In this document: positions 1-10,371 of the stretch, one piece after another | How the letters are laid out: each line of letters begins with the position of its first letter | How positions within the stretch are numbered: the stretch's first letter is position 1 | Source: Terribacillus aidingensis | Lineage (GTDB): Bacteria > Bacillota > Bacilli > Bacillales > Amphibacillaceae | Reading direction: 5' to 3' | NCBI RefSeq assembly: GCF_900215625.1 | Contig: NZ_OBEK01000002.1 | Location: 124,001 to 188,000 of the forward strand | DNA length: 64,000 bases | Notes under the pieces: generated by a model | What the model was told of the DNA's origin: nothing | Seen by the model: the letters and a program-made list of their open reading frames with translations, nothing else | Database searches by the model: none | Made by a program: the position numbers and the translations under genes

Positions 1-447
1 GAAGATATGCTGCAGGCAGTGCTGTCTGTATATGATGAGCAAGACATAGTCATTAAATCGGCAGCGGTTGCCGATTATCGTCCCGTTCAGACTTCGGACA
101 AAAAAATGAAGAAGCAAGCTGGCAATCTGATTATAGAGATGGAACGGACAACAGACATTCTGTTTACACTTGGTCAGCGGAAACAGCATCAGTTCCTTGT
201 CGGGTTTGCCGCAGAGACAGATGATGCAATTGCTTATGGCCTTGGAAAACTGGAGCGAAAGCACTTGGACGCAATTTGTGTCAATACAGTAGGAAAAGAC
301 GGTGCCGGATTCCAATCGGATACCAATGAAATTACGTATCTCAACAAGGAAGGAAAGAATCAGCATTTTCCTTCCAACACGAAGCAGCAAATTGCCCATC
401 AAATTCTAAATGAAATTTTGGCCGACATGGAGGCAGATGAAGTATGA
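1..447 (+). CDS. coaBC: Phosphopantothenate-cysteine ligase end of bifunctional CoaBC (5' truncated by window)
   Basis: This is the C-terminal part of the bifunctional coenzyme A enzyme; the reading frame is open from base 1, so the start lies upstream. The visible part is the CoaB ligase domain, which joins cysteine to 4'-phosphopantothenate using CTP. Seen: the conserved stretch KSAAVADYRP near codon 20, VGFAAETDD in the middle, and KHLDAICVN, the usual lysine/asparagine-rich substrate site. The stop overlaps the priA start by 4 nt (ATGA), so the two are probably translationally coupled, as in B. subtilis. Only about 148 codons are present, so nothing can be said about the CoaC domain. Confidence 0.95.
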   Translation, partial: EDMLQAVLSVYDEQDIVIKSAAVADYRPVQTSDKKMKKQAGNLIIEMERTTDILFTLGQRKQHQFLVGFAAETDDAIAYGLGKLERKHLDAICVNTVGKDGAGFQSDTNEITYLNKEGKNQHFPSNTKQQIAHQILNEILADMEADEV

Positions 448-2846
448 ATATCGCGAAGGTTGTTGTGGACGTCCCGGCTAGTCAGACCGATCGCGTCTAT
501 GACTATCTGATTCCAGCAAAGCTGATGGATGTCCTGCAGCCGGGGATGCGTGTAATTGTTCCATTTGGCAACCGTCGTATCATGGGATTTGTTTTGCAAA
601 TCAGCAATAGAACCGAAGTGGACAAGTTAAAGGAAATACAGGAAACAATGGACTTGCTTCCAGCACTGACTCCGGAATTGCTCGATTTAGGTGTATGGAT
701 GGGCGAACAAACATTGAGCTTCCATATCACTGCCCTGCAAGCAATGCTGCCGCAAGCGATGAAGGCAACATATAAGAAAATACTTGTTCGGACTGGAGAC
801 ATACCAGACGAGTTGCAGTCCGTATTCTCAAAGGATAACACTGCTTTATTTGAACAATTTGAGCAAAGCGGCGTCTCTTTTGCGATGCTGCAGCAAGCTA
901 TCAAAGCAGGTCAGGTGGAGCTTCGCTATCAGGTTAACTCTAAGGAAACAAAAAAAACAGTCCGCATGCTTGATACAAAGCAGACGACCGAAGAGCTGCA
1001 AGCGGAGCTTAGTAACGTAAATCCGCGGGCAATGAAGCAAAGAGCGCTATTAGAACATTTCATCGAAGAGCCTGGGCCGGTAGCGCAAAAGCAGCTGTTA
1101 TCGATTTATCAGACGACTGCTTCCACTTTAAAGCCGCTACTCGATGCAGGTATCCTGCAGGCTTATGATAAAGAGATAATGCGTGACCCGTATGAAGATA
1201 GAAAAATAGAGCCAACAAAGCCATTGGAATTGTCAGATTCGCAAGCCCGAGCACTCCAGCCAATATTGAAGAGCATTTTAACTGAAAAGCATGATGTTTT
1301 TCTTTTGCATGGTGTTACCGGAAGCGGCAAAACGGAAGTGTACTTACAGGCAATCCAGCAGGTCCTGGACAAAGGGCAAGAAGCGATTGTACTTGTACCT
1401 GAAATTGCCCTCACGCCGCAGACTGTAAATCGTTTTAAAGGGCGGTTTGGCTCTGATGTTGCCGTGCTGCACAGCGCGTTGTCAGCGGGTGAGAAATATG
1501 ATGAGTGGCGTAAGATTCAGCGCAAGCAAGTGAAAGTCGCTGTCGGAGCCAGATCGGCAATCTTTGCGCCATTTGAGAATTTGGGCATTATCATTATTGA
1601 TGAAGAGCATGAAACAAGTTACAAGCAAGAAGATCATCCCAAATATCATGCTCGAGATATTGCCATTTTCCGCGGCAAGTATCACCACGCTCCTATTGTA
1701 CTTGGCAGTGCAACACCTTCACTTGAGTCATACGCCAGAGCGGAAAAAGGTGTCTACCAAATGCTCGAACTTCCTGAGCGTGTCAACGATGCAAGTATGC
1801 CGGATTATCAAATCATCGATATGCGTGATGAACTGCATGCAGGGAACAGGTCCATCTTTTCTCGCGAGCTGCTGGATCAGATGAAAGAACGAATTTGTAA
1901 GAAGGAACAAACAGTGCTGTTCTTGAATCGACGTGGTTATAGCACCTTTGTTATGTGCCGCGATTGCGGTCATACAGTTGAATGTCCGCACTGCGATATT
2001 ACGCTGACGTATCATCGCAGCAGTGAGCAGCTCAAATGCCATTATTGCGGTTATGAAGAACCTGTTCCCCATTTTTGTCCATCCTGCGAAAGCGATACAA
2101 TCCGTTATTTTGGTACAGGAACTCAAAAAGTAGAAGAAACGTTAACACAGCTTCTGCCGGAAGCGCGTGTCATTCGGATGGATGTGGATACGACAAGAAG
2201 GAAAGGCTCCCACGAAAAACTGCTCGGCGCATTTGGAAGAGGAGAAGCTGATATTTTGCTGGGTACACAAATGATCGCAAAGGGCTTGGATTTTGAACGC
2301 GTGACGCTGGTTGGTGTTTTAGCGGCTGATTCCATGCTGCATTTGCCTGATTTTCGCGCTGCGGAGAAAACGTTCCAGCTGCTCACCCAGGTGAGCGGAC
2401 GTGCTGGCAGACATGCGCTTCCAGGAGAAGTAATCATTCAGACATACTCACCGGAGCACTACAGTGTAGAGCTTGCAGCCTCAGGCGATTACCGGCCGTT
2501 TTTCCAGACGGAAATGCAAACGCGCAGGGTGTTTCAGTATCCGCCTTATTATTACTTAGCGCTGCTGACAATCAGCCACCAAAACCAGGTAAAAGCTATG
2601 CAGACAACACAGACAATCGTCCAGCTGCTGCAGAAGCATTTGTCTGACCAAGTAAGAATTTTAGGGCCTACTCCATCTCCACTGGCGCGTATCAAAGATA
2701 GATATCGCTTCCAGTGCATGATAAAATACAAAAACGAACCGAACCTTCGTGATGTAATCCGGAGAATTCTCCATTATTACGAAGACGCACGGAAAAAAGA
2801 AGATTTGCAAATACATGTTGATTTACAGCCGTATTCGCTCATGTAA
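444..2846 (+). CDS. priA: Primosomal protein N', replication restart helicase PriA
   Basis: An 800-residue 3'-5' superfamily 2 helicase that reloads the replisome at stalled forks by recruiting the DnaD/DnaB-DnaI loader in Firmicutes. Seen: N-terminal DNA-binding region, Walker A GVTGSGKTEVY near residue 290, DEEH box near 385, and a helicase insert with eight cysteines in CxxC pairs (about 507-549: CRDCGH, CPHCD, CHYCGY, CPSCES) that bind two zinc ions. The C-terminal helicase motifs QMIAKGLDF and QVSGRAGR are intact. Full length for the family. The ATG overlaps the coaBC stop. In B. subtilis def lies between priA and fmt; here only 18 nt separate them. Confidence 0.97.
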   Translation: MNIAKVVVDVPASQTDRVYDYLIPAKLMDVLQPGMRVIVPFGNRRIMGFVLQISNRTEVDKLKEIQETMDLLPALTPELLDLGVWMGEQTLSFHITALQAMLPQAMKATYKKILVRTGDIPDELQSVFSKDNTALFEQFEQSGVSFAMLQQAIKAGQVELRYQVNSKETKKTVRMLDTKQTTEELQAELSNVNPRAMKQRALLEHFIEEPGPVAQKQLLSIYQTTASTLKPLLDAGILQAYDKEIMRDPYEDRKIEPTKPLELSDSQARALQPILKSILTEKHDVFLLHGVTGSGKTEVYLQAIQQVLDKGQEAIVLVPEIALTPQTVNRFKGRFGSDVAVLHSALSAGEKYDEWRKIQRKQVKVAVGARSAIFAPFENLGIIIIDEEHETSYKQEDHPKYHARDIAIFRGKYHHAPIVLGSATPSLESYARAEKGVYQMLELPERVNDASMPDYQIIDMRDELHAGNRSIFSRELLDQMKERICKKEQTVLFLNRRGYSTFVMCRDCGHTVECPHCDITLTYHRSSEQLKCHYCGYEEPVPHFCPSCESDTIRYFGTGTQKVEETLTQLLPEARVIRMDVDTTRRKGSHEKLLGAFGRGEADILLGTQMIAKGLDFERVTLVGVLAADSMLHLPDFRAAEKTFQLLTQVSGRAGRHALPGEVIIQTYSPEHYSVELAASGDYRPFFQTEMQTRRVFQYPPYYYLALLTISHQNQVKAMQTTQTIVQLLQKHLSDQVRILGPTPSPLARIKDRYRFQCMIKYKNEPNLRDVIRRILHYYEDARKKEDLQIHVDLQPYSLM

Positions 2847-2864
2847 GAAAGGAGTTATTTTTAA

Positions 2865-3815
2865 ATGAAACGAATTGTATTCATGGGTACACCTGATTTT
2901 GCTGTACCATCACTAAAACAACTGACAGAAGAGGATTGCGAGGTAGTCCTGGTTGTCACGCAGCCAGATCGACCGAAAGGCCGCAAAAGAGTTCTAACCA
3001 GCTCCCCTGTTAAAGAGGAAGCATTAAAGCACGGAATTCCGGTTTACCAGCCGGAAAAAATTAAAGAAAGCTATGAAGAAATTTTCTCTTATGAGCCGGA
3101 TTTAATTGTGACAGCTGCGTTTGGGCAGATTTTGCCCAAAGAGCTGCTTGAATATCCAAAATACGGCTGCATCAATGTGCACGCATCACTATTGCCGGAA
3201 CTGCGCGGCGGAGCGCCGATTCACTATGCTATTCAGCAAGGAAAAGCAGAGACAGGCGTGACAATTATGTATATGGTAGAAAAATTAGATGCAGGCGATA
3301 TGCTGCTGCAGCGTTCTGTACCGATTACAATGGAAGATCACGTCGGCACGATGCATGATAAATTAGCTGTATTAGGAGCAGAGATGGTGCATGATATTCT
3401 GCCCGACATTTTCGCCAATTCGATAAACCCTATTCAGCAGGACGAAACAAAAGTTACCTTTGCGCCAACAATTAAGCGGGAACAGGAAGTAATTGATTGG
3501 AATCGTTCGAATTGGGAGGTTTTCAATCATATTCGCGGCATGCACCCTTGGCCGGTAGCATTTACCACATACCAAGGCAAGCCATTTAAAATTTGGTGGA
3601 GTGAATTGCTTGATCAAACATACGAAGGAGAACCTGGACAAGTCGCAGCTTGTGAGCCAGATGGTATTGTTGTCATCTGTGCTGAAAACACGGCTGTTAA
3701 ATTAACACAAGTTCAGCCAGCAGGAAAGAAACAAATGACAGCAGCAGATTTCCTGCGCGGTGTAGGTAAAGATATGCAAGCTGGAGAAAGGTTGGGCCAG
3801 AATGAAGAAGTATGA
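2865..3815 (+). CDS. fmt: Methionyl-tRNA formyltransferase
   Basis: A 316-residue cytoplasmic enzyme that transfers a formyl group from 10-formyl-tetrahydrofolate to Met-tRNA for initiation. Seen: N-terminal [12 protein letters not shown], the catalytic region [15 protein letters not shown] near residues 105-119 (Asn-His-Asp type formyltransferase fold), and a C-terminal OB-like tRNA-binding half. An AAAGGAG ribosome site lies 10 nt upstream of the ATG. The last 14 nt overlap the rsmB start. The usual partner gene def (peptide deformylase), which removes the formyl group later, is not adjacent here. Confidence 0.97.
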   Translation: MKRIVFMGTPDFAVPSLKQLTEEDCEVVLVVTQPDRPKGRKRVLTSSPVKEEALKHGIPVYQPEKIKESYEEIFSYEPDLIVTAAFGQILPKELLEYPKYGCINVHASLLPELRGGAPIHYAIQQGKAETGVTIMYMVEKLDAGDMLLQRSVPITMEDHVGTMHDKLAVLGAEMVHDILPDIFANSINPIQQDETKVTFAPTIKREQEVIDWNRSNWEVFNHIRGMHPWPVAFTTYQGKPFKIWWSELLDQTYEGEPGQVAACEPDGIVVICAENTAVKLTQVQPAGKKQMTAADFLRGVGKDMQAGERLGQNEEV

Positions 3816-5145
3816 ATTACGTGATACGGCAGTTACCCTGCTTTCCCGCATTGGGGATCAAGGAGGCTACAGCCATCTGCTGCTTGATAAGACAATTCAA
3901 ACGAAAGGTTTTGACAGCAGGGATACGGCGCTGTTAACCGAAATCGTTTACGGAACTTTATCGTATAAATTGACGCTTGAATACTTTCTGCGTCAATTTG
4001 TTAACAAGAAATTAGAAAACTGGGCACGCTGGCTGCTTTTGTCTGCCTTTTATCAGATGTACGTATTAGATCGTGTGCCTGACCATGCGGTTATTCATGA
4101 ATCGGTAGAAATTGCCAAACAGCGCGGTCATAAAGGAATTGCCTCCCTTGTTAATGCTGTCCTGCGCAATGTGCAGCGAAAAGGATTCCCGAATTTGGAT
4201 AATATACAAGATCCTGCTGAGCGCATTTCCTTGGAGACAAGCCATCCGAAATGGCTTGTGGAGCGTTGGATTTCTCATTACGGCGAAACAACGGCTCGGG
4301 AAATGTGCGCCGTCAATCAAGTTGAAAAGCCAATTAGTGTCCGTGTTCAGCCTATGCTGACAACGCGCGAAACTGCAATGGAAGAGCTAACCTCACAAGG
4401 CTTTACAGTGCGTGCTTCGGCTATTAATCCACAAGGAATCATAATCGAAAAAGGGAATATCCTGAAAAGCGATCTGTTCTTGTCTAACCAAGTAACGATA
4501 CAAGATCAAACAAGTATGCTCGCTGGTCAAATGGTAGATGCTGCACCTGGGATGACCGTATTGGATGCGTGCAGCGCACCTGGCGGTAAAACGACGCATA
4601 TTGCGGAAACGATGAAGAACGAAGGGAAACTTCTTGCTTATGATTTGCATGCGAAGAAAGCAAAGCAGGTGAGTCAGAAAGCTGAGAAACTGAAGCTTAC
4701 CATCATTGAAGCCAACCAAGCTGATGCTCGAAATTTGCAAGAGACACATGCACCGGAGACGTTTGACCGTATTCTGCTTGATGCGCCTTGTTCCGGACTT
4801 GGTGTTTTACGCGGAAAACCAGATATTAAGTATCACAAATCAGAGCAAGATGTCTTGTCGCTTGCTTCCATCCAGGCTGAACTGATGCATGATGTTGCGC
4901 CGCTTCTAAAAGTCGGCGGAAAGCTTGTTTATAGTACGTGTACAGTTGACAAAGCAGAAAACGAGCAAGTGGTACAAACCTTCCTTGCCGAGCATCCGGA
5001 CTTTGAAGTTGATCCCGATTTTCAGCAGGAATTACCGAAAGCGGTACAGGATGCGCCTGGTCTAAGTTCAAATGGCTTACAAATATTCCCGCAAGATTTT
5101 GATACAGATGGCTTTTTCCTTGTACGTCTTGTTAGAAAAGCGTGA
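3802..5145 (+). CDS. rsmB: 16S rRNA cytosine-967 C5-methyltransferase RsmB (Sun)
   Basis: A 447-residue SAM-dependent rRNA methyltransferase that makes m5C967 in 16S rRNA. Seen: an N-terminal NusB-like RNA-binding domain (about 1-135), the SAM loop [13 protein letters not shown] near 254, and the two family cysteines in DAPCSGLG (near 327) and [12 protein letters not shown] (near 376), the nucleophile and the release cysteine. The start codon is inside the fmt end, so translation is probably coupled. In B. subtilis rlmN follows; here prpC follows after about 60 nt. Confidence 0.96.
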   Translation: MKKYELRDTAVTLLSRIGDQGGYSHLLLDKTIQTKGFDSRDTALLTEIVYGTLSYKLTLEYFLRQFVNKKLENWARWLLLSAFYQMYVLDRVPDHAVIHESVEIAKQRGHKGIASLVNAVLRNVQRKGFPNLDNIQDPAERISLETSHPKWLVERWISHYGETTAREMCAVNQVEKPISVRVQPMLTTRETAMEELTSQGFTVRASAINPQGIIIEKGNILKSDLFLSNQVTIQDQTSMLAGQMVDAAPGMTVLDACSAPGGKTTHIAETMKNEGKLLAYDLHAKKAKQVSQKAEKLKLTIIEANQADARNLQETHAPETFDRILLDAPCSGLGVLRGKPDIKYHKSEQDVLSLASIQAELMHDVAPLLKVGGKLVYSTCTVDKAENEQVVQTFLAEHPDFEVDPDFQQELPKAVQDAPGLSSNGLQIFPQDFDTDGFFLVRLVRKA

Positions 5146-5205
5146 AAAATGTGGTAGGATAAATTTGGAGCAGCAAACAGACTGCATATAGATGAGGTGA
5201 GTAGC

Positions 5206-5961
5206 GTGAGAGGTTATTTCATTACCGACCGAGGCCAAATCAGAAGTCATAACGAAGATGCGGGCGGAGTATTCTCGAATGCCCATGCGCAGCATTTAGC
5301 TGTCATTGCCGATGGTATGGGCGGGCATAAAGCAGGCGATGTTGCCAGTGAGCTGGTTATATCACATTTACGACAGTGGTGGACGAGCGCAAGTGCGTTT
5401 AAATCTCCGCTGGAAGCGGAAGAAGCGATTCAACAAGCCATCAAAGAAATCAATTCGCATGTCTTTGAAGAATCCCGTCAAAACGACGAGCTGAACGGGA
5501 TGGGTACAACAATTGTCGCCGCCCTGTGCACAGATAATTTCGTTACGATTGCACATATTGGAGATAGTCGCTGCTATTTGCTGAATGAAGAAGGATTCAA
5601 GCAAGTAACGGAGGATCATTCGCTTGTCAATGAGCTCGTCCGGTCCGGACAGATTACCGAACAAGACGCGGAAAACCATCCGAGGAAAAATGTCCTGCTC
5701 CGCGCACTTGGTACAGATCAGAATGTAGAGATGGATGTGCTCTCTATTACGTGGGATGCCGGTGATCGTCTGCTGCTATGCTCCGATGGTTTATCAAACA
5801 AACTGGACAAACAGGAGTTATTACAATACATCACATCGGAAGAAGATATTGAGAAAATCGCTTCTCAGCTTGTGTCTGTCGCTAATGATCGCGGCGGGGA
5901 GGATAATATCTCCTTAATAATTGCTGATTTGGCGGATGCACCAGTCCGAGAGGGGGCATAG
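5206..5961 (+). CDS. prpC: PP2C-type Ser/Thr protein phosphatase PrpC
   Basis: A 251-residue metal-dependent (Mn/Mg) phosphatase that reverses phosphorylation by PrkC. Seen: the PP2C metal-binding motifs HNEDAGG near the N-terminus, ADGMGGHKAGD (about 36), GDSRCYL, SDGLSNKL and GEDNIS near the end. The GTG at 5206 is preferred because GAGGTGA lies 5 nt upstream; an in-frame GTG at 5197 is part of that ribosome site and would add three residues. The phosphatase gene directly precedes its kinase gene prkC with 1 nt between them, the arrangement typical of Firmicutes. Confidence 0.96.
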   Translation: MRGYFITDRGQIRSHNEDAGGVFSNAHAQHLAVIADGMGGHKAGDVASELVISHLRQWWTSASAFKSPLEAEEAIQQAIKEINSHVFEESRQNDELNGMGTTIVAALCTDNFVTIAHIGDSRCYLLNEEGFKQVTEDHSLVNELVRSGQITEQDAENHPRKNVLLRALGTDQNVEMDVLSITWDAGDRLLLCSDGLSNKLDKQELLQYITSEEDIEKIASQLVSVANDRGGEDNISLIIADLADAPVREGA

Positions 5962-5962
5962 C

Positions 5963-7972
5963 ATGCTGGAAGGACGTACGCTGAATGAGCGGTATGAAAT
6001 TCACCGCCTGATCGGCGGTGGCGGTATGGCGAATGTCTACCTGGGCCAGGATATTATTTTGGACCGCGAAGTAGCCATTAAAGTCTTAAAGCTGGAGTAC
6101 GCAAATGATGATGAGTTTATTGCCAGGTTTCATCGGGAGGCACACGCAGCAACCAGTCTTTCTCATCAAAACATCGTAACCATATTTGACGTAGGTGACG
6201 AGGATGGCATTTACTATATGGTCATGGAATATGTCAGCGGTATGACGCTGAAGCAATACATACAGGCGCATGGGCCTGTTGTGGTACCTGATACGGTTGA
6301 TATTATGAAACAAGTTACTTCTGCTATCTCACATGCCCATGCAAACGGGATTGTTCATCGGGATATAAAACCTCAAAACATCCTGATTGACAATTACGGT
6401 AAAGTGAAAGTGACCGATTTCGGCATTGCGACCGCGCTGAGTGCGACTTCCTTAACACAGACAAATGCAATGCTAGGATCTGTGCATTATTTGTCGCCGG
6501 AACAAGCTAGAGGCGGCATAGCAACGAAGAAATCGGACATTTATTCACTTGGGATTGTAATGTTTGAGCTGCTGACTGGGCGTTTGCCTTTTTCTGGTGA
6601 ATCTGCAGTGAGTATTGCCTTAAAGCATCTGCAAAATGAAACGCCATCTGTCAGACGCTGGGCTGGGGATATTCCGCAAAGTGTCGAAAACATTGTGCTG
6701 AAGTCAACAACGAAGGATCCTTTTTATCGTTATATAAGCACGTATGATATGGAGTCGGATCTGGAAACTTGCCTGGAGCCGAGCCGGGCTGACGAAATGC
6801 GTTTTGAGCCGCCAAAAGAAGACGGGGATACGACGAAAGCAATTCCGATTATTACCGAAAATGATCTGAACAAAGCTTCCTTAGCAGATACGATTGTTCA
6901 TAATGGAAATACCAATCCGCCGATTCAAACAGAAGAACAAAAGCCGAAGAAGAAGAAGCGCTGGAAAGTTTTTCTTTGGGTTATCGTGATTCTGCTAGCA
7001 CTAGCTGCAGTAGGAGTTGGCGTGGTCTTCGCAATGACGCCAAAGGAAGTTACAATGGTCGATGTAACAGACCAGCCCTATGCAGATGCTGTAGACAGAT
7101 TATCGGATTTGGATTTGCGTGTGAAGCGGGAAGTAACAGCATCAGATACGATTGAAGAAGGAAATGTTGTGAAGACAGATCCTACTGCGGGGAACAAAAT
7201 TAAAGAGGGATCTAAGGTCACCATTTATACGAGCATCGGGAAGGAAAAAGAAGATTTCCCGGATTACGAGGGAAAGTCATTTTCTCAAGTAGAAAAATTG
7301 TTAGAAGATAAAGGCTACAAAAATGTCCGCTCCTACGAGGAATTTTCAGATGAACCAGAAGGAACCATCATCTCGCAGATTCAGCCGCAAGCGGGCACAG
7401 GGGTAGTGCCAGAGGACACCACTGTCATCTTTGAAGTGAGCAAAGGGCCGGAAGCTGTCACGCTGACGGATCTTTCCGGAATGACAGAAGATGAGGCACA
7501 ATCCTATTTGGATAAAAACAATCTGAATGGCAGCTTCATTGAGCAGCCATCTGATGAAGTAGAAAAAGGAGTTGTCATCCGCCAAGAGCCGGCTGCTGGG
7601 AATTCTGTCGAAGAAAATGGCAGTGTGGATGTATATGTCTCTACTGGACCGGAAAACCTGCCGCCTGCAACGCATACTGTGACATTTACTGTGCCGTACA
7701 AGCCAGCTGAACCTGAACCTGAAACAGGGGATGGGGCAGGTGAAGCAACAGCAGAAGAGCAGGAGCCGGTGGCGCAGCAGGTGCGGATTTATGTCGGGGA
7801 TGCAGATCACGATATAACGGAACTTTATGACGAGCGGTCGATCACGGCAGACGAAGAAGTAACGCTCCGTTTAAGTATTCCAGCAGGCGGAGAAGCCGAG
7901 TACCGGGTGATGCGTGATGATGAAGTATATTTAGAAGAAACGGTACCGTATGAAGACAGGGAAGGTGAATAG
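5963..7972 (+). CDS. prkC: PASTA-domain Ser/Thr protein kinase PrkC
   Basis: A 669-residue membrane kinase that senses peptidoglycan fragments; in B. subtilis the orthologue triggers spore germination and phosphorylates translation and cell-wall proteins. Seen: Hanks kinase domain (about 1-270) with the glycine loop IGGGGMANVY, lysine in VAIKVLK (near 40), catalytic HRDIKPQN (near 132) and DFG (near 153); a basic stretch and one transmembrane helix (about 335-357); three extracellular PASTA repeats (about 362-427, 431-494, 498-562), each with TDP/QPQ/QEP-type turns; then an acidic Glu/Pro-rich linker and a beta-rich tail. ATG 5963 has a GAGAGGGGG site just upstream. The stop abuts the rsgA start. 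Confidence 0.96.
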   Translation: MLEGRTLNERYEIHRLIGGGGMANVYLGQDIILDREVAIKVLKLEYANDDEFIARFHREAHAATSLSHQNIVTIFDVGDEDGIYYMVMEYVSGMTLKQYIQAHGPVVVPDTVDIMKQVTSAISHAHANGIVHRDIKPQNILIDNYGKVKVTDFGIATALSATSLTQTNAMLGSVHYLSPEQARGGIATKKSDIYSLGIVMFELLTGRLPFSGESAVSIALKHLQNETPSVRRWAGDIPQSVENIVLKSTTKDPFYRYISTYDMESDLETCLEPSRADEMRFEPPKEDGDTTKAIPIITENDLNKASLADTIVHNGNTNPPIQTEEQKPKKKKRWKVFLWVIVILLALAAVGVGVVFAMTPKEVTMVDVTDQPYADAVDRLSDLDLRVKREVTASDTIEEGNVVKTDPTAGNKIKEGSKVTIYTSIGKEKEDFPDYEGKSFSQVEKLLEDKGYKNVRSYEEFSDEPEGTIISQIQPQAGTGVVPEDTTVIFEVSKGPEAVTLTDLSGMTEDEAQSYLDKNNLNGSFIEQPSDEVEKGVVIRQEPAAGNSVEENGSVDVYVSTGPENLPPATHTVTFTVPYKPAEPEPETGDGAGEATAEEQEPVAQQVRIYVGDADHDITELYDERSITADEEVTLRLSIPAGGEAEYRVMRDDEVYLEETVPYEDREGE

Positions 7973-8857
7973 ATGCCAGCAGGAAAGATTATGAAAGCAC
8001 TGAGCGGTTTTTATTATGTGCTTACAGCAGAAGGAGAAACCTACCAATGCCGCGGCAGAGGCGTTTTCCGTAAACAGAAAATCACACCTTTAGTTGGAGA
8101 TGAAGTAGAATTCGAAGCAGAAACGAAACTGGAAGGCTATGTGCATGATGTACGGCCGCGCAAGAATGAACTTGTAAGGCCTCCAATTGCCAATATTGAT
8201 CAAGCAATTATCGTGACTTCTGCTGCACAGCCTGATTTCAGTACAGTACTGCTGGACCGCTTTCTTGTATTGGTGGAATCCAAGCATATTGACCCGGTTA
8301 TTTTTATTACGAAGATTGATATGCTGTCAGAGGACGAGCTTGCAAAACTAGAGACTTTTAAGCAGGATTATGAAAAAATCGGCTATCCTGTCGAGATGTT
8401 ATCGTCAAAAGAAGAAACGAATCTGGAACAAGTGAAACATCATATGAAAGACAAAATATCGGTTATTGCCGGACAGTCAGGTGTCGGAAAGTCTTCCATG
8501 CTGAATGCAATTGATCCGCGCTTGGAATTGGAAACCAAAGAAATTTCCGAAAGTCTGGGTCGCGGGCGTCATACGACAAGGCATGTGGAGCTTATCCCAA
8601 TCGGTGGCGGACTTGTTGCTGACACGCCTGGATTTAGTTCGCTTGAATTTACCGAGATTGAATCTGAAGAGCTTCCTTCTTGTTTTCCGGAATTCAGAGA
8701 ACGAGAGGAAGGCTGTAAATTTCGAGGCTGTATGCATCACCGGGAACCGAAATGTGCAGTGAAGCAAGCGGTAGAAGATGGGGATATACCAGAATATCGC
8801 TATACGCATTATTTGCAATTCCTGGAAGAAATCAAATCAAGAAAGCCGAGGTATTAA
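7973..8857 (+). CDS. rsgA: Ribosome small-subunit-dependent GTPase RsgA (CpgA/YloQ)
   Basis: A 294-residue circularly permuted GTPase that checks late maturation of the 30S subunit. Seen: N-terminal OB fold, G4 motif TKIDML near 105, then the P-loop GQSGVGKSS near 166, a DTPGFSS G3 motif, and a C-terminal zinc site with the pattern [14 protein letters not shown] near 247-260. The order G4-G1-G3 is the permutation expected. ATG follows the prkC stop with no gap, so coupling with the kinase gene is likely; B. subtilis CpgA is a known PrkC substrate. Confidence 0.96.
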   Translation: MPAGKIMKALSGFYYVLTAEGETYQCRGRGVFRKQKITPLVGDEVEFEAETKLEGYVHDVRPRKNELVRPPIANIDQAIIVTSAAQPDFSTVLLDRFLVLVESKHIDPVIFITKIDMLSEDELAKLETFKQDYEKIGYPVEMLSSKEETNLEQVKHHMKDKISVIAGQSGVGKSSMLNAIDPRLELETKEISESLGRGRHTTRHVELIPIGGGLVADTPGFSSLEFTEIESEELPSCFPEFREREEGCKFRGCMHHREPKCAVKQAVEDGDIPEYRYTHYLQFLEEIKSRKPRY

Positions 8858-8859
8858 CG

Positions 8860-9513
8860 ATGACAAAAATCGCACCATCAATTCTTTCAGCTGATTTTGC
8901 AAGTTTAGGAAATGAAATTAAAGATGTGGAAAAAGGCGGAGCAGATTATATCCATGTAGATGTTATGGATGGTCATTTTGTACCGAACATTACCATCGGA
9001 CCGCTGATTGTCGAAGCAATCCGTCCGGTAACAAAGCTGCCTCTTGATGTTCACCTGATGATTGAAAATCCAGACAGCTATATCGAAACATTCGCAAAAG
9101 CAGGCGCTGATATTATTACTGTGCATCAAGAAGCTTGTATCCACCTTCACCGTACGATTATGTTAATCAAAGAACAAGGCGTGAAAGCAGGTGTTGTCTT
9201 AAATCCTGCGACACCTGTCAGTTTGATTGAAGAAATACTTCCAGAATTAGATATGGTTCTCTTGATGACAGTTAATCCAGGCTTTGGAGGACAGAAGTTC
9301 ATTTCGTCTGTATTGAAGAAAGTGGAGGAGCTTTCCCGGCTCCGCGCAGCCTTGGAGCTTGATTTCGAAATTGAAATTGACGGCGGTGTGAACGCAGAAA
9401 CAGCAAAATTATGTACAGATGCCGGAGCGGATGTATTAGTTGCAGGCAGTGCTGTTTATGGCAAAGAAGACAGAGCAGCAGCGATTGCAGCAATTCGGGA
9501 AGCGGCTGAATAA
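8860..9513 (+). CDS. rpe: Ribulose-phosphate 3-epimerase
   Basis: A 217-residue TIM-barrel enzyme of the pentose phosphate pathway that interconverts ribulose 5-phosphate and xylulose 5-phosphate. Seen: start [13 protein letters not shown], the metal and catalytic motif [12 protein letters not shown] near 32-43, [19 protein letters not shown] and EIDGGVN, and the phosphate loop AGSAVYG near the end. The ATG is 2 nt after the rsgA stop; an in-frame upstream extension inside rsgA was not accepted because the family begins at this methionine. Confidence 0.97.
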   Translation: MTKIAPSILSADFASLGNEIKDVEKGGADYIHVDVMDGHFVPNITIGPLIVEAIRPVTKLPLDVHLMIENPDSYIETFAKAGADIITVHQEACIHLHRTIMLIKEQGVKAGVVLNPATPVSLIEEILPELDMVLLMTVNPGFGGQKFISSVLKKVEELSRLRAALELDFEIEIDGGVNAETAKLCTDAGADVLVAGSAVYGKEDRAAAIAAIREAAE

Positions 9514-9516
9514 GAC

Positions 9517-10176
9517 ATGAGCGCCAAGCTTAGTGTTGGTATTGTCGGCGGTTCGGGAAACCTGCCTGACTTGAACCCAGCTGCGCATACCATATGGATT
9601 GGAGCAGATGCCGGTGCACTAGCACTGGCATCTGCTGGTATTCGAATGAAGGTTGCTGTAGGTGATTTCGATTCAGTTTCACCAGAGGAGCTAGAGGCAA
9701 TCAAGCATTACGCTGACAAAGTATATGTCTATCCTCCTGAGAAAGATGAAACAGATTTCGAGCTTGCTATTCGGCAAGCAGAGGAGATAAAAGCGGATAA
9801 GGTAGCTGTTTACGGCGTCACTGGCGGGCGGCTTGATCATGAGCTGATCAATATTCAAATGCTTTACCGCATGCTGGACAGCTTCTCATCTGCTATCATC
9901 ATTGACAGACAAAATAGTGTGCAGATGCACCGACCAGGTACATATCATATCGAACAAGACCAAAATTACCGGTATATTTCATTTCTTTCATTTTCTGAAC
10001 AAGTTACTGGTCTAACCTTGACCGGCTTTAAATATCCTTTAACAGATGCCAGCATCCAATGGGGAGAGACGCTGTCCATCTCGAATGAGCTTGTTGCACA
10101 AACTGGTACTTATTCTTTTGTTACAGGCATAGTAATAATCATAAAGAGCAAGGATGTACAAAAGCTACAGCGTTAG
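9517..10176 (+). CDS. thiN: Thiamine pyrophosphokinase
   Basis: A 219-residue enzyme that converts thiamine to thiamine pyrophosphate with ATP. Seen: the N-terminal GADAGALAL, VGDFDSVS (near 48), DETDFELAI (near 77), and GVTGGRLDHE (near 102), which are the family's metal and nucleotide motifs, followed by the beta-rich thiamine-binding half. It starts 3 nt after rpe. The same rpe-thiN-spoVM order occurs in B. subtilis. Confidence 0.95.
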   Translation: MSAKLSVGIVGGSGNLPDLNPAAHTIWIGADAGALALASAGIRMKVAVGDFDSVSPEELEAIKHYADKVYVYPPEKDETDFELAIRQAEEIKADKVAVYGVTGGRLDHELINIQMLYRMLDSFSSAIIIDRQNSVQMHRPGTYHIEQDQNYRYISFLSFSEQVTGLTLTGFKYPLTDASIQWGETLSISNELVAQTGTYSFVTGIVIIIKSKDVQKLQR

Positions 10177-10206
10177 GCTGCTCAGAAAAAGGAGGAAGGG
10201 GACCAT

Positions 10207-10287
10207 ATGAAATTCTATACCTTTAAACTCCCGAGGTTCATCGGTGGCTTTGTTCGCGTCATTATCGGCACATTTAAGAAAGATTAG
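10207..10287 (+). CDS. spoVM: Stage V sporulation protein SpoVM, 26 residues
   Basis: A 26-codon gene encoding MKFYTFKLPRFIGGFVRVII followed by GTFKKD. It is a small amphipathic helix that recognises the convex curvature of the forespore membrane, anchors SpoIVA coat assembly and is a substrate or inhibitor of FtsH. The length and pattern (MKFYT, KLP, GG, VR, G-F-KKD) match B. subtilis SpoVM closely, including the helix-shaping Pro9. A GGAGGAAGGGG site lies about 5 nt upstream. Its position between thiN and rpmB is the expected one. It is direct evidence that the organism forms endospores. Confidence 0.97.
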   Translation: MKFYTFKLPRFIGGFVRVIIGTFKKD

Positions 10288-10289
10288 CA

Positions 10290-10330
10290 CAAAAAAAAGC
10301 ACCCTTTCCATGAAAGGTGTGCTTTTTTTG
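10290..10330. terminator. Bidirectional terminator between spoVM and rpmB
   Basis: Stem 10299-10308 pairs with 10312-10322 (one bulged base). An A run of eight precedes it and a T run of seven follows it, so it can end both the rightward spoVM transcript and the leftward rpmB transcript. Confidence 0.9.
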
Positions 10331-10371
10331 TCGCATGCGAATGCTCCATAAAAGTATTTTAGAAATGCTAT

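Noticed and set aside
444-2846. Several long reverse-strand open frames opposite priA, prkC, rsgA, trmD, topA and fliF
   Set aside because: They lie wholly inside clear genes, have no ribosome sites, no recognisable families and compositions expected of antisense frames.
5146-5205. Remnant of rlmN between rsmB and prpC
   Set aside because: The 60-nt gap shows no frame resembling RlmN; it holds only the prpC ribosome site.
8752-8859. Longer N-terminal form of rpe starting inside rsgA
   Set aside because: The extension has no similarity to epimerases; the family starts at the ATG at 8860, 2 nt after the rsgA stop.
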